Of a stretch of 64,000 bases of DNA, positions 27,358-35,820 are shown piece after piece; within the stretch, counting starts at the first letter, position 1; each line of letters starts with the position of its first letter. Both the position numbers and the translations under genes were made by a program. Below the pieces are notes generated by a model. It did not search any database and was not told the origin of the DNA. It worked only from the letters and a program-made list of their open reading frames with translations. Source of the DNA: P52-10 sp041397365 (GTDB lineage Bacteria > Pseudomonadota > Alphaproteobacteria > Rhizobiales > Xanthobacteraceae); assembly GCA_041397365.1 (NCBI GenBank), contig JAWKWT010000002.1:431593-495592 (forward strand), given 5' to 3'.

Positions 27358-28623
27358 ATGGCTTATAATATCAGTGGCGGTCCGAATAACGATACGTTGA
27401 CCGGTTCGGACGAGGGTGGCACCGGCACCGGCTTCGCTGGCAATGACAGCATCGTCGGCGGCGCCGGCAACGATCTGCTGTTCGGCAATGAAGGCAGCGA
27501 CACCCTGGACGGAAAAGCCAGCGGTCACGATACGCTGGTCGGCGGCGACGGCGGCGACTGGATCTTGGCGAACGGCACCGGCAACAACAGCATTCTCGGC
27601 GGTGCGGGCGCCGATACGATCATTGCGAATGGCGCTGGCAACAACACGATCGCCGGCGGTGTCGATTCGACTGACGGTGCGGATATCATTCTTGTCGGCA
27701 ACGGCAACAACTGGGTCTGGGGCAATGGCGGCAAGGACACCATCCAGCTCGGAACTGGCTCCAACACCGTCGCGCTCGGTCATGATGACGATTCGATCGC
27801 TGGCACTGCCGGTGGCGCTGGGAGCTTTGTCAATGGCAACCAGGGCAACGACTTTATCAATCTGACAACGACGGCCGGCGCTAACACGGTCCATGGTGGT
27901 CAGGGCGACGACCTGATCGGTGGCGGTCTCGGCGCGGATTCGATCAACGGCGGTCTCGGCAACGATACCATCGTGACCGGAGCCGGAGCCAACACGGTGC
28001 TCGCCGATGACGGCAATGACAGCGTCGAGGGCGGCGTCGATGCCGACCTGATCTACGGCAACGCCGGCAACGACACGATCGTCGGCGGTGGCGGCAAGGA
28101 CACCATCTATGGCGGCGCGGGCAACGACGTGGTCGTCGGTGGTGCCCAGGCGAGCCTGATCGACGGCAATGCCGGCAACGACACGCTCGTTGGTGGTGAC
28201 ACTGCCGACACGCTCGTTGGCGGTGCCGGCGACGACGCCCTTGTGGGCGGTAAGGGTGGTGACCGTCTGACCGGCGGCGACGGCAAGGATATCTTCCGCG
28301 TCGACAACGTCACGGCGGCCGGTACCGATGTGGTCACCGACCTCGTGTTCGGTACCGATCAGATCGGCTTCCTGGTCGTCGACAAGGCTGGAAACGTCGG
28401 TGCGGCAGCGGGTAACAACCTCACCGAAGCCGCGACGAACGCTCTCAGCGCCGGTGCGGTCCTGCTTGGTGGTGCGTCCGCCGGCTACGCGATCCAGTTC
28501 ACCAACGCGGGCAATACCTACGTGGTCATCAGTGCCGATGGCACTTATGCTGCCGGTAGCGACGCGGTTGTGAACATCACCGGCGCGACCGGTACGATCG
28601 GCACCTCGAGCTTCATCGCTTAA
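27358..28623 (+). CDS. RTX (hemolysin-type calcium-binding repeat) protein
   Basis: A 421-residue protein made almost wholly of glycine/aspartate-rich nonapeptides (GGxGxDxxx pattern), e.g. GGAGNDLLFGNEGSDTL near residue 35 and GGGGKDTIYGGAGNDVVVGG near 245. Such repeats fold into a Ca2+-binding parallel beta-roll after type I secretion. The final ~60 residues lack repeats and end TGTIGTSSFIA, a plausible uncleaved C-terminal secretion signal. No enzymatic domain is present, so a surface or matrix role is likely (inference). GGAGGG is five bases before the ATG at 27358, which decides this start over an earlier in-frame GTG. A strong terminator follows. No secretion genes are nearby. Confidence 0.88.
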   Translation: MAYNISGGPNNDTLTGSDEGGTGTGFAGNDSIVGGAGNDLLFGNEGSDTLDGKASGHDTLVGGDGGDWILANGTGNNSILGGAGADTIIANGAGNNTIAGGVDSTDGADIILVGNGNNWVWGNGGKDTIQLGTGSNTVALGHDDDSIAGTAGGAGSFVNGNQGNDFINLTTTAGANTVHGGQGDDLIGGGLGADSINGGLGNDTIVTGAGANTVLADDGNDSVEGGVDADLIYGNAGNDTIVGGGGKDTIYGGAGNDVVVGGAQASLIDGNAGNDTLVGGDTADTLVGGAGDDALVGGKGGDRLTGGDGKDIFRVDNVTAAGTDVVTDLVFGTDQIGFLVVDKAGNVGAAAGNNLTEAATNALSAGAVLLGGASAGYAIQFTNAGNTYVVISADGTYAAGSDAVVNITGATGTIGTSSFIA

Positions 28624-28641
28624 GGTTCTAAAGATCTTCGG

Positions 28642-28668
28642 AAAAGTGGCGGCCTGGCCGCCACTTTT
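28642..28668 (+). terminator. Rho-independent terminator of the RTX gene
   Basis: Arms AAAAGTGGCGG and CCGCCACTTTT around a five-base CCTGG loop, 19 bases after the RTX stop, ending in a T run. A textbook intrinsic terminator. Confidence 0.9.
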
Positions 28669-28774
28669 CTCAACCGTCATCTGTGAAGACTGCAGCCGCG
28701 GCCGGAAATTCCGCCAGCTCGCTGATGCCTTTTGCCTCTAGAGTGACGATCCGACAAATCAAGATGCGGTACTG

Positions 28775-29072
28775 TCAGGCAGCGACGTTGAGCGGTTTGA
28801 TGGCGTTCAGTTCGCCCGCGATGGCGGCCTTGGTCGACCGAATGTCGAAGTCCTTCTGTAGATTGAGCCAAAGATCGGGGTCGTGCCCAGCGCCTTGGCC
28901 AGCCGCAGCGCGGTGTCGGCTGTGATGCCGACCTGCTCGTTGGCGATCCGCTCGATCCGGGTTCGCGGCAGATGGCATGCCTTCGCGAGCGCGCCGGCCG
29001 AGAGCTTCAGCGAGATGAGAAATTCTTCGCGAAGCACCTCGCCCGGATGCGTTGGGGCAGCTTCTTGACCAT
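28775..29072 (-). pseudogene. higA: HigA-type antitoxin, decayed copy
   Basis: Remnant of an XRE-type antitoxin nearly identical to the intact copy at 34569-34868. It retains HPGEVLREEF, LSAGALAKACHLPRTRIERIANEQ and DFDIRSTKAAIA, but in two different frames. Compared with the intact copy, one base is missing after the fifth codon (about 29058) and another near 28878. It cannot encode a full antitoxin. It lies downstream of an equally broken toxin fragment and is inverted relative to the intact pair. Confidence 0.85.
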
Positions 29073-29084
29073 GTGTTCGTCCTC

Positions 29085-29261
29085 CTGGTGATAATCGACG
29101 ATCTCGACGCGATCGGGGCCATCTGCCGTCCAAACGAAGCAGACCCGGAACTGATCGTTGATCCGGATGGAATACTGGCCCTTCCGATCGCCTTTCAGGA
29201 CTTCAAGTCGGTTGGCAGGCGGCGCGCGGAGATCGTCCAGTACGACGGCGGTAAAAGCCAA
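29085..29261 (-). pseudogene. higB: HigB-type toxin, 5'-truncated copy
   Basis: Only the last ~55 residues of the toxin are present (LDDLRAPPANRLEVLKGDRKGQYSIRIND-type sequence through VEIVDYH). Homology to the intact gene at 34275-34556 ends near 29250. The stop codon is changed (TAG to CAG), so the frame reads into the antitoxin remnant. Non-functional. Confidence 0.85.
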
Positions 29262-29377
29262 GCCAAAGATGGAATGCGCCCGATCCTGGCGGCAGATTCA
29301 ACTACGCCGGCCTGTCTCAAAAGCCAAAAGCGAACTTTTCGCTTGCTGATTTATTAGCTATTTGCTAATTCATCGGC

Positions 29378-29632
29378 ATGAAAGAGATCGCTTACAGCAA
29401 AGCCGCTCTCAAGACCCTAACCCGGATGCCGGCAAACACCGCTAAGGTCATCCGAGCCAAGATCGAGCAATACGCAGCCGACCCGGCTGGCCTCGCCAAC
29501 AACGTCAAGACGCTGGTCGGTATGGACGACGCGCGTCGCCTTCGAGTTGGCGACTGGCGAGTGATTTTCACGGAAACCGGCGAGGTCATCGCTATCATCA
29601 AGATCGCCCCACGGGGCGGAGCCTACGAATAG
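29378..29632 (+). CDS. RelE/ParE-family toxin
   Basis: An 84-residue toxin-fold protein. The RelE pattern is visible: KAALKTLTRMPANTAKVIRAKIEQ helices, KTLVGMDDARRLRVGDWRVIF strand-loop (with the basic RLRVGDWR core), and IAIIKIAPRGGAYE at the end. RelE enzymes cleave mRNA on the ribosome (family knowledge). It precedes the antitoxin gene by nine bases, the reverse of the relBE order but usual for RelE-XRE pairs. A small inverted repeat TTAGC/GCTAA lies just before the start. Confidence 0.85.
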   Translation: MKEIAYSKAALKTLTRMPANTAKVIRAKIEQYAADPAGLANNVKTLVGMDDARRLRVGDWRVIFTETGEVIAIIKIAPRGGAYE

Positions 29633-29641
29633 GAGGCCATA

Positions 29642-30013
29642 ATGACCGAACAGATCATCACGACCCCTAGCGGCGAGCGAATGGTTGTCCTTCCCGAGAA
29701 GGAATTCCTCGCATTGCGGGAGGCCGCCGAGGATCGCATGGACGCCGAGGCGATCCTGCGGTTCCGCGAGAAACTGGCGGCCGGCGAAGAGGAGATGGTC
29801 CCCGCTGAAATCGTCAACCGCATTCTCGACGGCGAGAACAAGGTTCGCGTTTGGCGCGTGTATCGGGGCTTGACGGCGCGCGACCTCGCCGCCACCACCG
29901 GACTCAGCGCGCCCTATATCTCCGAGATCGAGAGCGGAAAAAAGGAAGGCGGCCTGTCCGCCATGAAGAAGATCGCCGAAGCACTGAAGGTGGATCTGGA
30001 CGACATCGCCTAA
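29642..30013 (+). CDS. XRE-type antitoxin of the RelE-like pair
   Basis: A 123-residue protein. The N-terminal half is helical and acidic (VVLPEKEFLALREAAEDRMDAEA), a toxin-neutralising or dimerisation region; the C-terminal half is a Cro/CI HTH (RGLTARDLAATTGLSAPYISEIESGKKEGG). It presumably inhibits the adjacent toxin and represses the operon. AGGAGG lies six bases before the ATG. Intact. Confidence 0.85.
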   Translation: MTEQIITTPSGERMVVLPEKEFLALREAAEDRMDAEAILRFREKLAAGEEEMVPAEIVNRILDGENKVRVWRVYRGLTARDLAATTGLSAPYISEIESGKKEGGLSAMKKIAEALKVDLDDIA

Positions 30014-30096
30014 ACACGATGGCCGAAAGACCCAACTAAGGGGATTTGGAGATATCGTCGAGATCGTTGACTGCAGTGATGCACGTCGACCGACGA

Positions 30097-30983
30097 TCAC
30101 GACACCATCAGCATGAAGTCGCTTTCCTGGACGATGCGGATAGCGAAGCCTTTCTCAATCAGTTGCTCAGCTCTAAGGTGCTTCCCGCTTTTTTCTTTGC
30201 CCCGAGTCTGGCGGAGGTCCTGATCGCCGACCACAACAATCGTTGTCCGTTGCGTGACGTTGTCGGCGATCGTGCAGCCCACCGCTGCGGCCATTGAGGC
30301 CGCCTGCGCGCGCGGGATAGTCAGGAAGCCGTAAAGACGATCGTTTCGCCGGCAAGTCGGCCGCCTTCAACGCCGACTCTTGCATAGCGAGCAAAAACCT
30401 CTGTGCGTCTCGATGCCACGGCCGTTTCGACCGGCGCCTTGCTCTCAAGCAGATCGAGCCAATCCTCCAGATCGAGGCCAGAATCTTCAAGTGCCTTGAG
30501 CATAATCAGGCCGGACGCCCGCGCATCTTCCGCCGCTTCATGGTGGCGAAACTGAAATCCGTGAAACTGTGACAACGACTTCAATCCATAACCCCCGTTG
30601 CCCTTGAGTTCGCGCCATGTTCGCCGGGCGACCGCAACTGTGTCGATCCAGTTGCATGACAGATCGGCGACGCCATAGCGACTTGCCGCACGCCTCAATG
30701 CGCCCCGATCGAACGGGCTGTGATGCGTGACGATGGTGTCCGTCAATTGCGACGCGATCGCTGGAAAGACCTTTGCCATCGTCGGCTTGCCGGCGACATC
30801 TTCCGGCCGAATCCCGTGAATGGCGATGTTGCGAGGATCGAAATGATCTTCAGGATCGACCAGGATCGTCATCTGGTTGACGAATTCGCCATCGCGAAAC
30901 TGTGCAAGACCGACTGCACAAATGCTGCCGAAATCAGCATTGGCTGTTTCTACGTCCAGCGAAATAAAGCCACGAATGCCCAT
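30097..30983 (-). pseudogene. DEDDh exonuclease-BRCT protein, frameshifted
   Basis: A DnaQ-like 3'-5' exonuclease domain (start MGIRGFISLDVETAN, later THHSPFDRGALRRA and the HHEAAEDA catalytic box) should continue into a C-terminal BRCT domain. The first frame stops at 30321 after ETIVFTAS; the BRCT part (AAAVGCTIADNVTQRTTIVVVGDQD ... SGKHLRAEQLIEKG) continues one base out of frame to 30097. Adding one G near 30328-30331 gives VFTGFLTIPRAQAA, the expected join. The exonuclease part alone could still be made. Homologues act in DNA repair or proofreading-like processing; the exact role is unknown. Confidence 0.75.
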
Positions 30984-31113
30984 GTTCTTGGGCCGCAAGA
31001 TGTGCGGCCAGCCCCTCTACGCTTCCTTTCCCGCTGAGATTGAACCGCATCTGGAGCACGCGTGCAAGCTGCTCTTTTGGGCCTGGGCCGCCGGCTGATA
31101 CGTGAGAAGGGTT

Positions 31114-31377
31114 TCAGCCCAGGCTCACAATTCCGACCGCAAGCTGTGCCCATACAACAATGAATGCCGACACAATGATCATGGCTGCGATGCCAAGCAT
31201 TTTCCGGCTCTCGATGAGAGCGCGCGCAGTCTCATACGCCATGCAAGCCGCCATCAATATCGCTCCAAAAATGACGAAATCTGCGATATCCCACCTTACT
31301 TCGGACGTGAACACCATCGCGACTGCGGGCAGCGCGAAAATTGCCAGCGCAACGAACCAAAACCAACACTTTCTCAT
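31114..31377 (-). CDS. Small inner-membrane protein
   Basis: An 87-residue protein with three hydrophobic segments (WFWFVALAIFALPAVAMVF, IADFVIFGAILMAACMAY, LGIAAMIIVSAFIVVWAQLA). I chose the ATG at 31377 (MRKCW); an upstream start adds eight polar residues. No domain recognised. Possible anchor or immunity protein, but nothing in the sequence proves it. Confidence 0.55.
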   Translation of the reverse strand: MRKCWFWFVALAIFALPAVAMVFTSEVRWDIADFVIFGAILMAACMAYETARALIESRKMLGIAAMIIVSAFIVVWAQLAVGIVSLG

Positions 31378-31462
31378 GTTGACCTTGGTGCTCACCAACA
31401 AACGTCACCCGAATTTCCCAGTTGCTTTTTGACGGCCGATGGCCGCGCACTAGGGTGAAGCA

Positions 31463-31993
31463 TTAATTCATGACGTAGGGCTGCAGATATGATCCCCTAG
31501 GGTCAATTAAGCTGATCTCAAATCGTAGATGTGTCTCTCCCCAAGACAGGTAGTCGTGAATCGCGTTGTTGACGATCTGGGTTGCAAACATGGGAGCAGA
31601 AGGCAGCTTGAAGGCTTCAATCTGGATCGATGATTGGTTATGAGCGCACCGCAGCTCCAAGGTCACATCGTCCTTCCTTTCAGGGCGCAATGCGCCGCTT
31701 TCGATCACAAAAAGCGGATTGCTGACCGCAGTAAACCATTTCCACTCGGATGACTCCATGCCCGGAGGGAGGTTAAAGAACGTAAACGCCTCGGCTTGGT
31801 ATTCTCCGTCTCCATTCTTTACATGAATTCGATTCGGTGGATGAAAAGAGATTTTTGCATTCTGCGCGCATCGCGATTTGTCGGTGAAGCCAAAGTAAAT
31901 GTGTCCACCTTTTTGGAACGTTAGATATGCGACTTTTGTAATTCCTTGGCCGTGATGAACGACGATATTTTTCGTGAACGTATGATTGGCCAC
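31463..31993 (-). CDS. Hypothetical protein
   Basis: A 176-residue protein, no signal peptide or transmembrane segment, and no family that I recognise. It is beta-rich, with alternating pattern (IVVHHGQGITKVAYLTFQKGGHIYFGFTDK). Lower GC than the flanking core genes and position in the mobile zone suggest transfer. Its upstream neighbour is the broken membrane gene at 32.0-32.4 kb. Confidence 0.55.
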   Translation of the reverse strand: MANHTFTKNIVVHHGQGITKVAYLTFQKGGHIYFGFTDKSRCAQNAKISFHPPNRIHVKNGDGEYQAEAFTFFNLPPGMESSEWKWFTAVSNPLFVIESGALRPERKDDVTLELRCAHNQSSIQIEAFKLPSAPMFATQIVNNAIHDYLSWGETHLRFEISLIDPRGSYLQPYVMN

Positions 31994-32011
31994 GTCGTTA
32001 TCCCACCCGTC

Positions 32012-32390
32012 TCAAAGGATGGCAATTACAGCGCCGACAATCAGACAAACGATCGAGCTAGCCACGCTCGCGATGGCGAAATAGGTCGTCCAGCGCATCC
32101 ATTTTGAATGAGTGTCCAAACCCAATTCGCGCCACTTTTCACCGGCATCGGTAAGGCGTTTGAAATAGTCCTCAGAAACGAGAAATTTAACCACGCTGCG
32201 GCAGCTGTGCCGAATGCAAAAACGATTCCGAGAACGAAGCACACCAAGGATAACCGATGGGGGAAAGCGCCGCGACCGTCCCACTTCGTTAACAAGCCGG
32301 CTATAGCCCCTGAGTGCATCAACCAGAGCGTATTGACGATCCAGCGGCCGTATTCGATCTGCGCTGCTCGTGCGACATGAGATATCCCAC
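32012..32390 (-). pseudogene. Small membrane protein, frameshifted
   Basis: Two frames together give one plausible protein. One frame encodes IEYGRWIVNTLWLMHSGAIAGLL ... VCFVLGIVFAFGTAAAAWLNFSF and the other continues LVSEDYFKRLTDAGEKWRELG ... MRWTTYFAIASVASSIVCLI. Together they make a three- or four-helix membrane protein of a common hypothetical family. The join is near 32180. A possible start (MSHEQRR) near 32389 is in a third frame. Non-functional as written. Confidence 0.5.
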
Positions 32391-32535
32391 GCTTTCATTC
32401 GCGTTAGGTTGCGAAGGTTCATTCGGATGACGATCTGGCATGCAGTCACTCCAGTGATATGCGTCGCCCGGCGTGGCGCTTCTGCTTTTTGCAAAGGGCA
32501 CGCTACGCTCATAGTGCATGAGCTCGCGACGCGCG

Positions 32536-32773
32536 TTAGTCTGTAGCCGAAGTTTGTGAGCGCGGACCGTCTTTCGCGGCTGATCCGTTGCTTCTGAAAG
32601 TATCATTCTCGTTTTCCAGAAAATCGATGTAGATACCGTCGTTGTCGTATGGCGGCCGAAACTCCCACTTCACAGCGCGGACTGCGTCGCCGACCGGCTT
32701 CAGGAGAATGAGTTCGACGACGGCCCTGACCGTCGTCAGCTTCACGCAGGCCGTCTTCTTTCGGCTGGTATTC
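32536..32773 (-). pseudogene. Fragment of a hypothetical gene cut by the IS3 element
   Basis: A C-terminal stretch (VRAVKWEFRPPYDNDGIYIDFLENENDTF) looks protein-like, with its frame running to 32536. Its 5' part is missing because the frame meets the IS3 left end at 32774. No function can be given. Confidence 0.35.
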
Positions 32774-32841
32774 TGACCTGCACCCCTGAAACGCCCCCGA
32801 TTTTGAGTTAGGATTTCTGTTCTCCAGCCAGGAGACAGACG

Positions 32842-33110
32842 ATGCGTAAGAGCAGGTTTACCGAAGAGCGAATCATCCGGGTTTTGAAGGAGCACGCCGC
32901 CGGTGCATCAGCGAGCGATCCTGTGCCGCAAGCACGGCATCAGTGATGCGACCTTCTATAAGTGGCGTTCGCGGTACGGCGGCATGGAGATCTCCGGGCG
33001 CGCAAGCTGAAGGCGCTGGAGGAAGAGAACCGCAAGCTGAAGAAGCTGCTGGCAGAGTCGATGCTTGACGTGTCGACGCTGAAGGAGATGCTCGGAAAAA
33101 CTTCTGACGC
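32842..33110 (+). pseudogene. IS3-family transposase OrfA, frameshifted
   Basis: Starts MRKSRFTEERIIRVLKEHAAG (HTH_Tnp_1), then leaves frame near 32917, so the expected LCRKHGISDATFYKWRSRYGGME lies in another frame. A second shift near 32998 leads to ARKLKALEEENRKLKKLLAES (leucine zipper). Two shifts make it inactive. Confidence 0.85.
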
Positions 33111-33934
33111 CCAGCTTGCGGAGACGTGCTGTGACCTGGGCGGTCAGTGAGAAGAGCTACTCGCAGCGGCAGGCCTGCGATCTGGTCGACTGCAACCGAA
33201 GACCTATCGGTATGCGTCGACACGATCCGATGACGAAGCGCCGGACCAAGCTGAAGGTGGCTTCGCAACGACAGCGGTTCGGCTATCGTCGCTTGGGCCT
33301 GCTGCTGGCGCGGCAAGGCGTGCGGATCAATCACAAGAAGCTGTATCGGCTCTACCGGGAAGAACGGCTCTCAGTGCGCAAGCGCGGCGGCCTGAAACGG
33401 GCACTCGGCACGCGGGCACCGATGACGATCCGCAGGATCAAGAACCTGCGCTGGTCGCTCGACTTCGTGATGGACACGCTTGCCAGCGGTCGGCGCTTCC
33501 GTATCCTGACTCTGGTCGATGACTTCACCGAGATACCTGGGCGCTGTCGTCGACACATCGCTGGCCGCTCGGCGGTGCTGCGCAAGCCGATCAGATCATC
33601 GAGCCGAGGCTGCCCTCGGATGATCGTGAGCGACAACGGCACCGAGTTCACGTCGAACGCCGTATTGGCCTGGCAGGAGGAACTGGGCATCGAGTGGCAC
33701 TACATCGCACCGGGCAAACCGATGCAGAATGGATTTGTTGAGAGCTTCAACGGTCGCCTGCGCGACGAGTGCCTCAACGAACACCTGTTCGCTAACCTCA
33801 ACGAGGCCCGTCAGATCATCGAGGACTGGAGGATCGACTACAACACCAACCGACCGCATACGAGCAGGCTCACACCAAACGAGTTTGCCAACCGTTCAAA
33901 CAGGGACGAAAACCAGAACAGAGTCTACTTATAA
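33111..33934 (+). pseudogene. IS3-family transposase OrfB, degenerate
   Basis: An integrase-core protein. Conserved parts are VASQRQRFGYRRLGLLLARQ, RWSLDFVMDTLASGRRFRILTLVDDFT, VSDNGTEFTSNAVLAWQEELGIEWHYIAPGKP and NGFVESFNGRLRDECLNEHLF-type sequence. The DDE residues are visible, but between DDFT and RMIVSDNG the reading is scrambled (EIPGRCRRHIAG in place of the family's RECLG...), so compensating indels have damaged the core. Not expected to be active. Confidence 0.85.
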
Positions 33935-33980
33935 ACGAGGGCAATCAGGGGTGCAGGTCAGGCATCTTGCGCTTGAATGG

Positions 33981-34166
33981 ATGCACGAAACAAACTTCGA
34001 ACAGAAGCAAGGACATTATCCGAACTTCGGTGCTTTCGTGACATGGCTCGAAGGCAAGCACTATAGCCACTATCTGAAATTCAGATCGCGTGTTAGCGCC
34101 CGATTCGAGGCCGAAGGCTGGTTCGAAAGCGAGATCAGAGATTATTGGCGATCACGGCTCAGCTGA
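33981..34166 (+). pseudogene. Fragment of a hypothetical gene at the IS3 right end
   Basis: The frame runs out of the IS and contains MHETNFEQKQGHYPNFGAFV and KFRSRVSARFEAEGWFESEIRDYWR, a helical, soluble segment. It is probably the 3' end of a gene cut by the IS; it might also be a 61-residue stand-alone protein from the ATG at 33981. Not recognised. Confidence 0.35.
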
Positions 34167-34213
34167 ACGCTGAGAATCATTTTCCCGGCCGCATAAACTC
34201 CGAACAACGATTT

Positions 34214-34270
34214 CGTATCACAATGTGATACGCTCTACTTGCGTTCCGTGTCTGTATCATGTAGTGATAC
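34214..34270. promoter_or_regulatory. Two palindromes upstream of higBA
   Basis: Site A CGTATCACAATGTGATACG (34214-34232) is a perfect 8-base palindrome with a three-base centre. Site B GTATCA-N5-TGATAC (34254-34270) repeats the half-sites 39 bp further on. Both lie directly before the toxin gene; HigA-type antitoxins autoregulate through such paired sites (family knowledge). Confidence 0.75.
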
Positions 34271-34274
34271 GCAC

Positions 34275-34556
34275 ATGATCCGGAGCTTCAAGGACAAGCT
34301 GACCGAGGCCGTTTTCGACGGAAGGTCCCCGAAGGGCTTTCCGGCCGATCTGGTCAAGGTCGCCCGCCGCAAGCTCGCGTATCTAAACGCCGCCGCCGCG
34401 CTGGACGATCTCCGCGCGCCGCCTGCCAACCGGCTGGAAGCCCTGAAAGGCGATCGAAAGGGCGAGCATTCCATCCGGATCAACGATCAGTTCCGGGTCT
34501 GCTTCGTTTGGACGGCGGACGGCCCGGAGCGCGTCGAGATCGTCGACTATCATTAG
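34275..34556 (+). CDS. higB: HigB-type toxin (type II TA)
   Basis: A 93-residue RelE-superfamily toxin (MIRSFKDKLTEAVFDGRSPK, later LDDLRAPPANRLEALKGDRKG and NDQFRVCFVWTADGPERVEIVDYH). HigB proteins cleave translated mRNA. The ATG at 34275 lies directly after the twin operators. The antitoxin follows after 12 bases. This is the intact counterpart of the decayed, inverted copy at 29.1 kb. Confidence 0.92.
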   Translation: MIRSFKDKLTEAVFDGRSPKGFPADLVKVARRKLAYLNAAAALDDLRAPPANRLEALKGDRKGEHSIRINDQFRVCFVWTADGPERVEIVDYH

Positions 34557-34568
34557 GAGGACGAACAC

Positions 34569-34868
34569 ATGACCAAGAAGCTGCCGCCGCTTCACCCTGG
34601 CGAAGTGCTCCGCGAAGAATTTCTCGTTCCGCTCAAGCTCTCGGCCGGCGCGCTTGCGAAGGCATGCCATCTGCCGCGAACCCGGATCGAGCGAATCGCC
34701 AACGAGCAGGTCGGTATTACAGCCGACACCGCGCTGCGGCTGGCCAAGGCGCTGGGCACTACGCCCGACCTCTGGCTCAATCTGCAGAAGGACTTCGACA
34801 TTCGGTCGACCAAGGCGGCGATCGCACACGAGCTGAATGCCATCAAGCCGCTCAACGCTGCCGCCTAA
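34569..34868 (+). CDS. higA: HigA-type antitoxin
   Basis: A 99-residue XRE-family antitoxin: LPPLHPGEVLREEFLVPLKLS, HTH in GALAKACHLPRTRIERIANEQVGITADTALRLAKALG (cited by ends) and the C-terminal NLQKDFDIRSTKAAI motif of the HigA/VapI family. AGGAGG lies eight bases upstream. It neutralises HigB and represses the operon. Confidence 0.92.
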   Translation: MTKKLPPLHPGEVLREEFLVPLKLSAGALAKACHLPRTRIERIANEQVGITADTALRLAKALGTTPDLWLNLQKDFDIRSTKAAIAHELNAIKPLNAAA

Positions 34869-35057
34869 CGTGCGCAAATAGCTCGACAAAAAGGTTGCCC
34901 GACTGGCTCGATTATCAAGCCTTTGGCGCGCATCAGCGACGCTTGACCAACTCCTGTCCGTCAGGGTGATGTAGATCAATGGCAACCGATCTTTTGTTTC
35001 GTCCATCGACGTTCCAGAAAAGGCTTTCACCTTCTACGAAGGGACCGAGGTGGCGAA

Positions 35058-35682
35058 CCACAACGCTTTGTCGGCGACCTCCTGAAGGCCGAGATCTCCG
35101 AGAAGCAGGCGCGCTCGATCAAGTATCAGCTCACCATCGCTAAACTGCCGCTTGCCAAGGACGTCGACGACTTCGCCTTCAAGGATACGCCGATCAACGA
35201 AGCTCTCGTCCGCGATCTCGCTGGCGGCGGCTTCATCGTCCAGCAGCGCAACGTCGTTCTGGTCGGGGGCACGGGAGCCGGCAAGACGCATCTGGCGATC
35301 GCCATCGCTCGATCCTGCATCCGCGCCGGCTCACGTGGTCGCTTCTTTACGACCGTCGATCTCGTCAACCGGCTCGAGGCAGAGGCGCGCGCCGGACGGC
35401 AGGGGCGGCTTGCCGACTATCTCACCCGCCTCGACTTCATCATCCTCGACGAACTCCGGCTACCTTCCCTTCGCCCAGGCCGGCGGTCAGCTCTTGTTCC
35501 ATCTGATCAGCCGGCTCTACAGACGAACGTCAGTCATCGTCACGACCAACCTCGCCTTCGGCGAATAGCCGAGTGTGTTCGGCGACCCGAAAATGACGAC
35601 CGCTCTACTCGATCGCCTCACGCATCACTGCGACATCGTCGAAACAGGCAACGAGAGCTGGCGCTTCAAGAACCGGGTCTGA
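35058..35682 (+). pseudogene. istB: IS21-family helper ATPase IstB, fragment
   Basis: The sequence begins inside the gene (GDLLKAEISEKQARSIKYQ), with Walker A VGGTGAGKTHLAIAIA near 35257 and Walker B FIILDE near 35440. After LDE a frameshift (about 35455) moves it to GYLPFAQAGGQLLFHLISRLY, and an in-frame TAG at 35566-35568 interrupts NLAFGE-PSVFGDPKMTTALLD. The frame ends at 35682 (RFKNRV). The 5' end and istA are absent. Dead remnant. Confidence 0.85.
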
Positions 35683-35820
35683 AAATTACGACAACGCGCG
35701 CGCGCCCCCGCCGCAACCCCGACCAGCCGCGGCGACGCGCGCGCTCCCATCCGTACCTGCAACAGAAAAGGGGGACCTATTGGATGCAAAAACGGGGTCC
35801 CGATTGAGTGATCGTTGACA
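35683..35820 (+). mobile_element. IS21-family right end
   Basis: The 138 bases after istB end with a block containing TTGGATGCAAAAACGGGGTCC and GAGTGATCGTTGACA, the typical right terminus of IS21 relatives. The end at 35820 coincides with the point where the aldo/keto reductase homology stops, so insertion of this element cut that gene. Confidence 0.75.

Larger units (their letters stand above)
32774..33960 (+). mobile_element. IS3-family insertion sequence, decayed
   Basis: A 1187-base element with 16-base terminal inverted repeats: TGACCTGCACCCCTGA at the left and TCAGGGGTGCAGGTCA at the right. It carries orfA (HTH) and orfB (DDE) in the usual overlapping arrangement, both damaged. Flanks (TATTC / GGCAT) show no target duplication, which suggests rearrangement after insertion. 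The first 59 bases recur exactly at 63942-64000 in the same orientation. Confidence 0.9.

Noticed and set aside
27358..28623. RTX repeats as a CRISPR-like or tandem DNA repeat
   Set aside because: The period is a coding nonapeptide pattern with variable DNA; no fixed spacers.
27250..28680. Long minus-strand open frame (476 codons) opposite the RTX gene
   Set aside because: It is the antisense shadow of the GGxGxD repeats; it has no ribosome-binding site or domain, and the plus strand has a perfect start and terminator.
32771..33963. Target-site duplication of the IS3 copy
   Set aside because: Left flank TATTC and right flank GGCAT do not match at any length of 3-5 bases.
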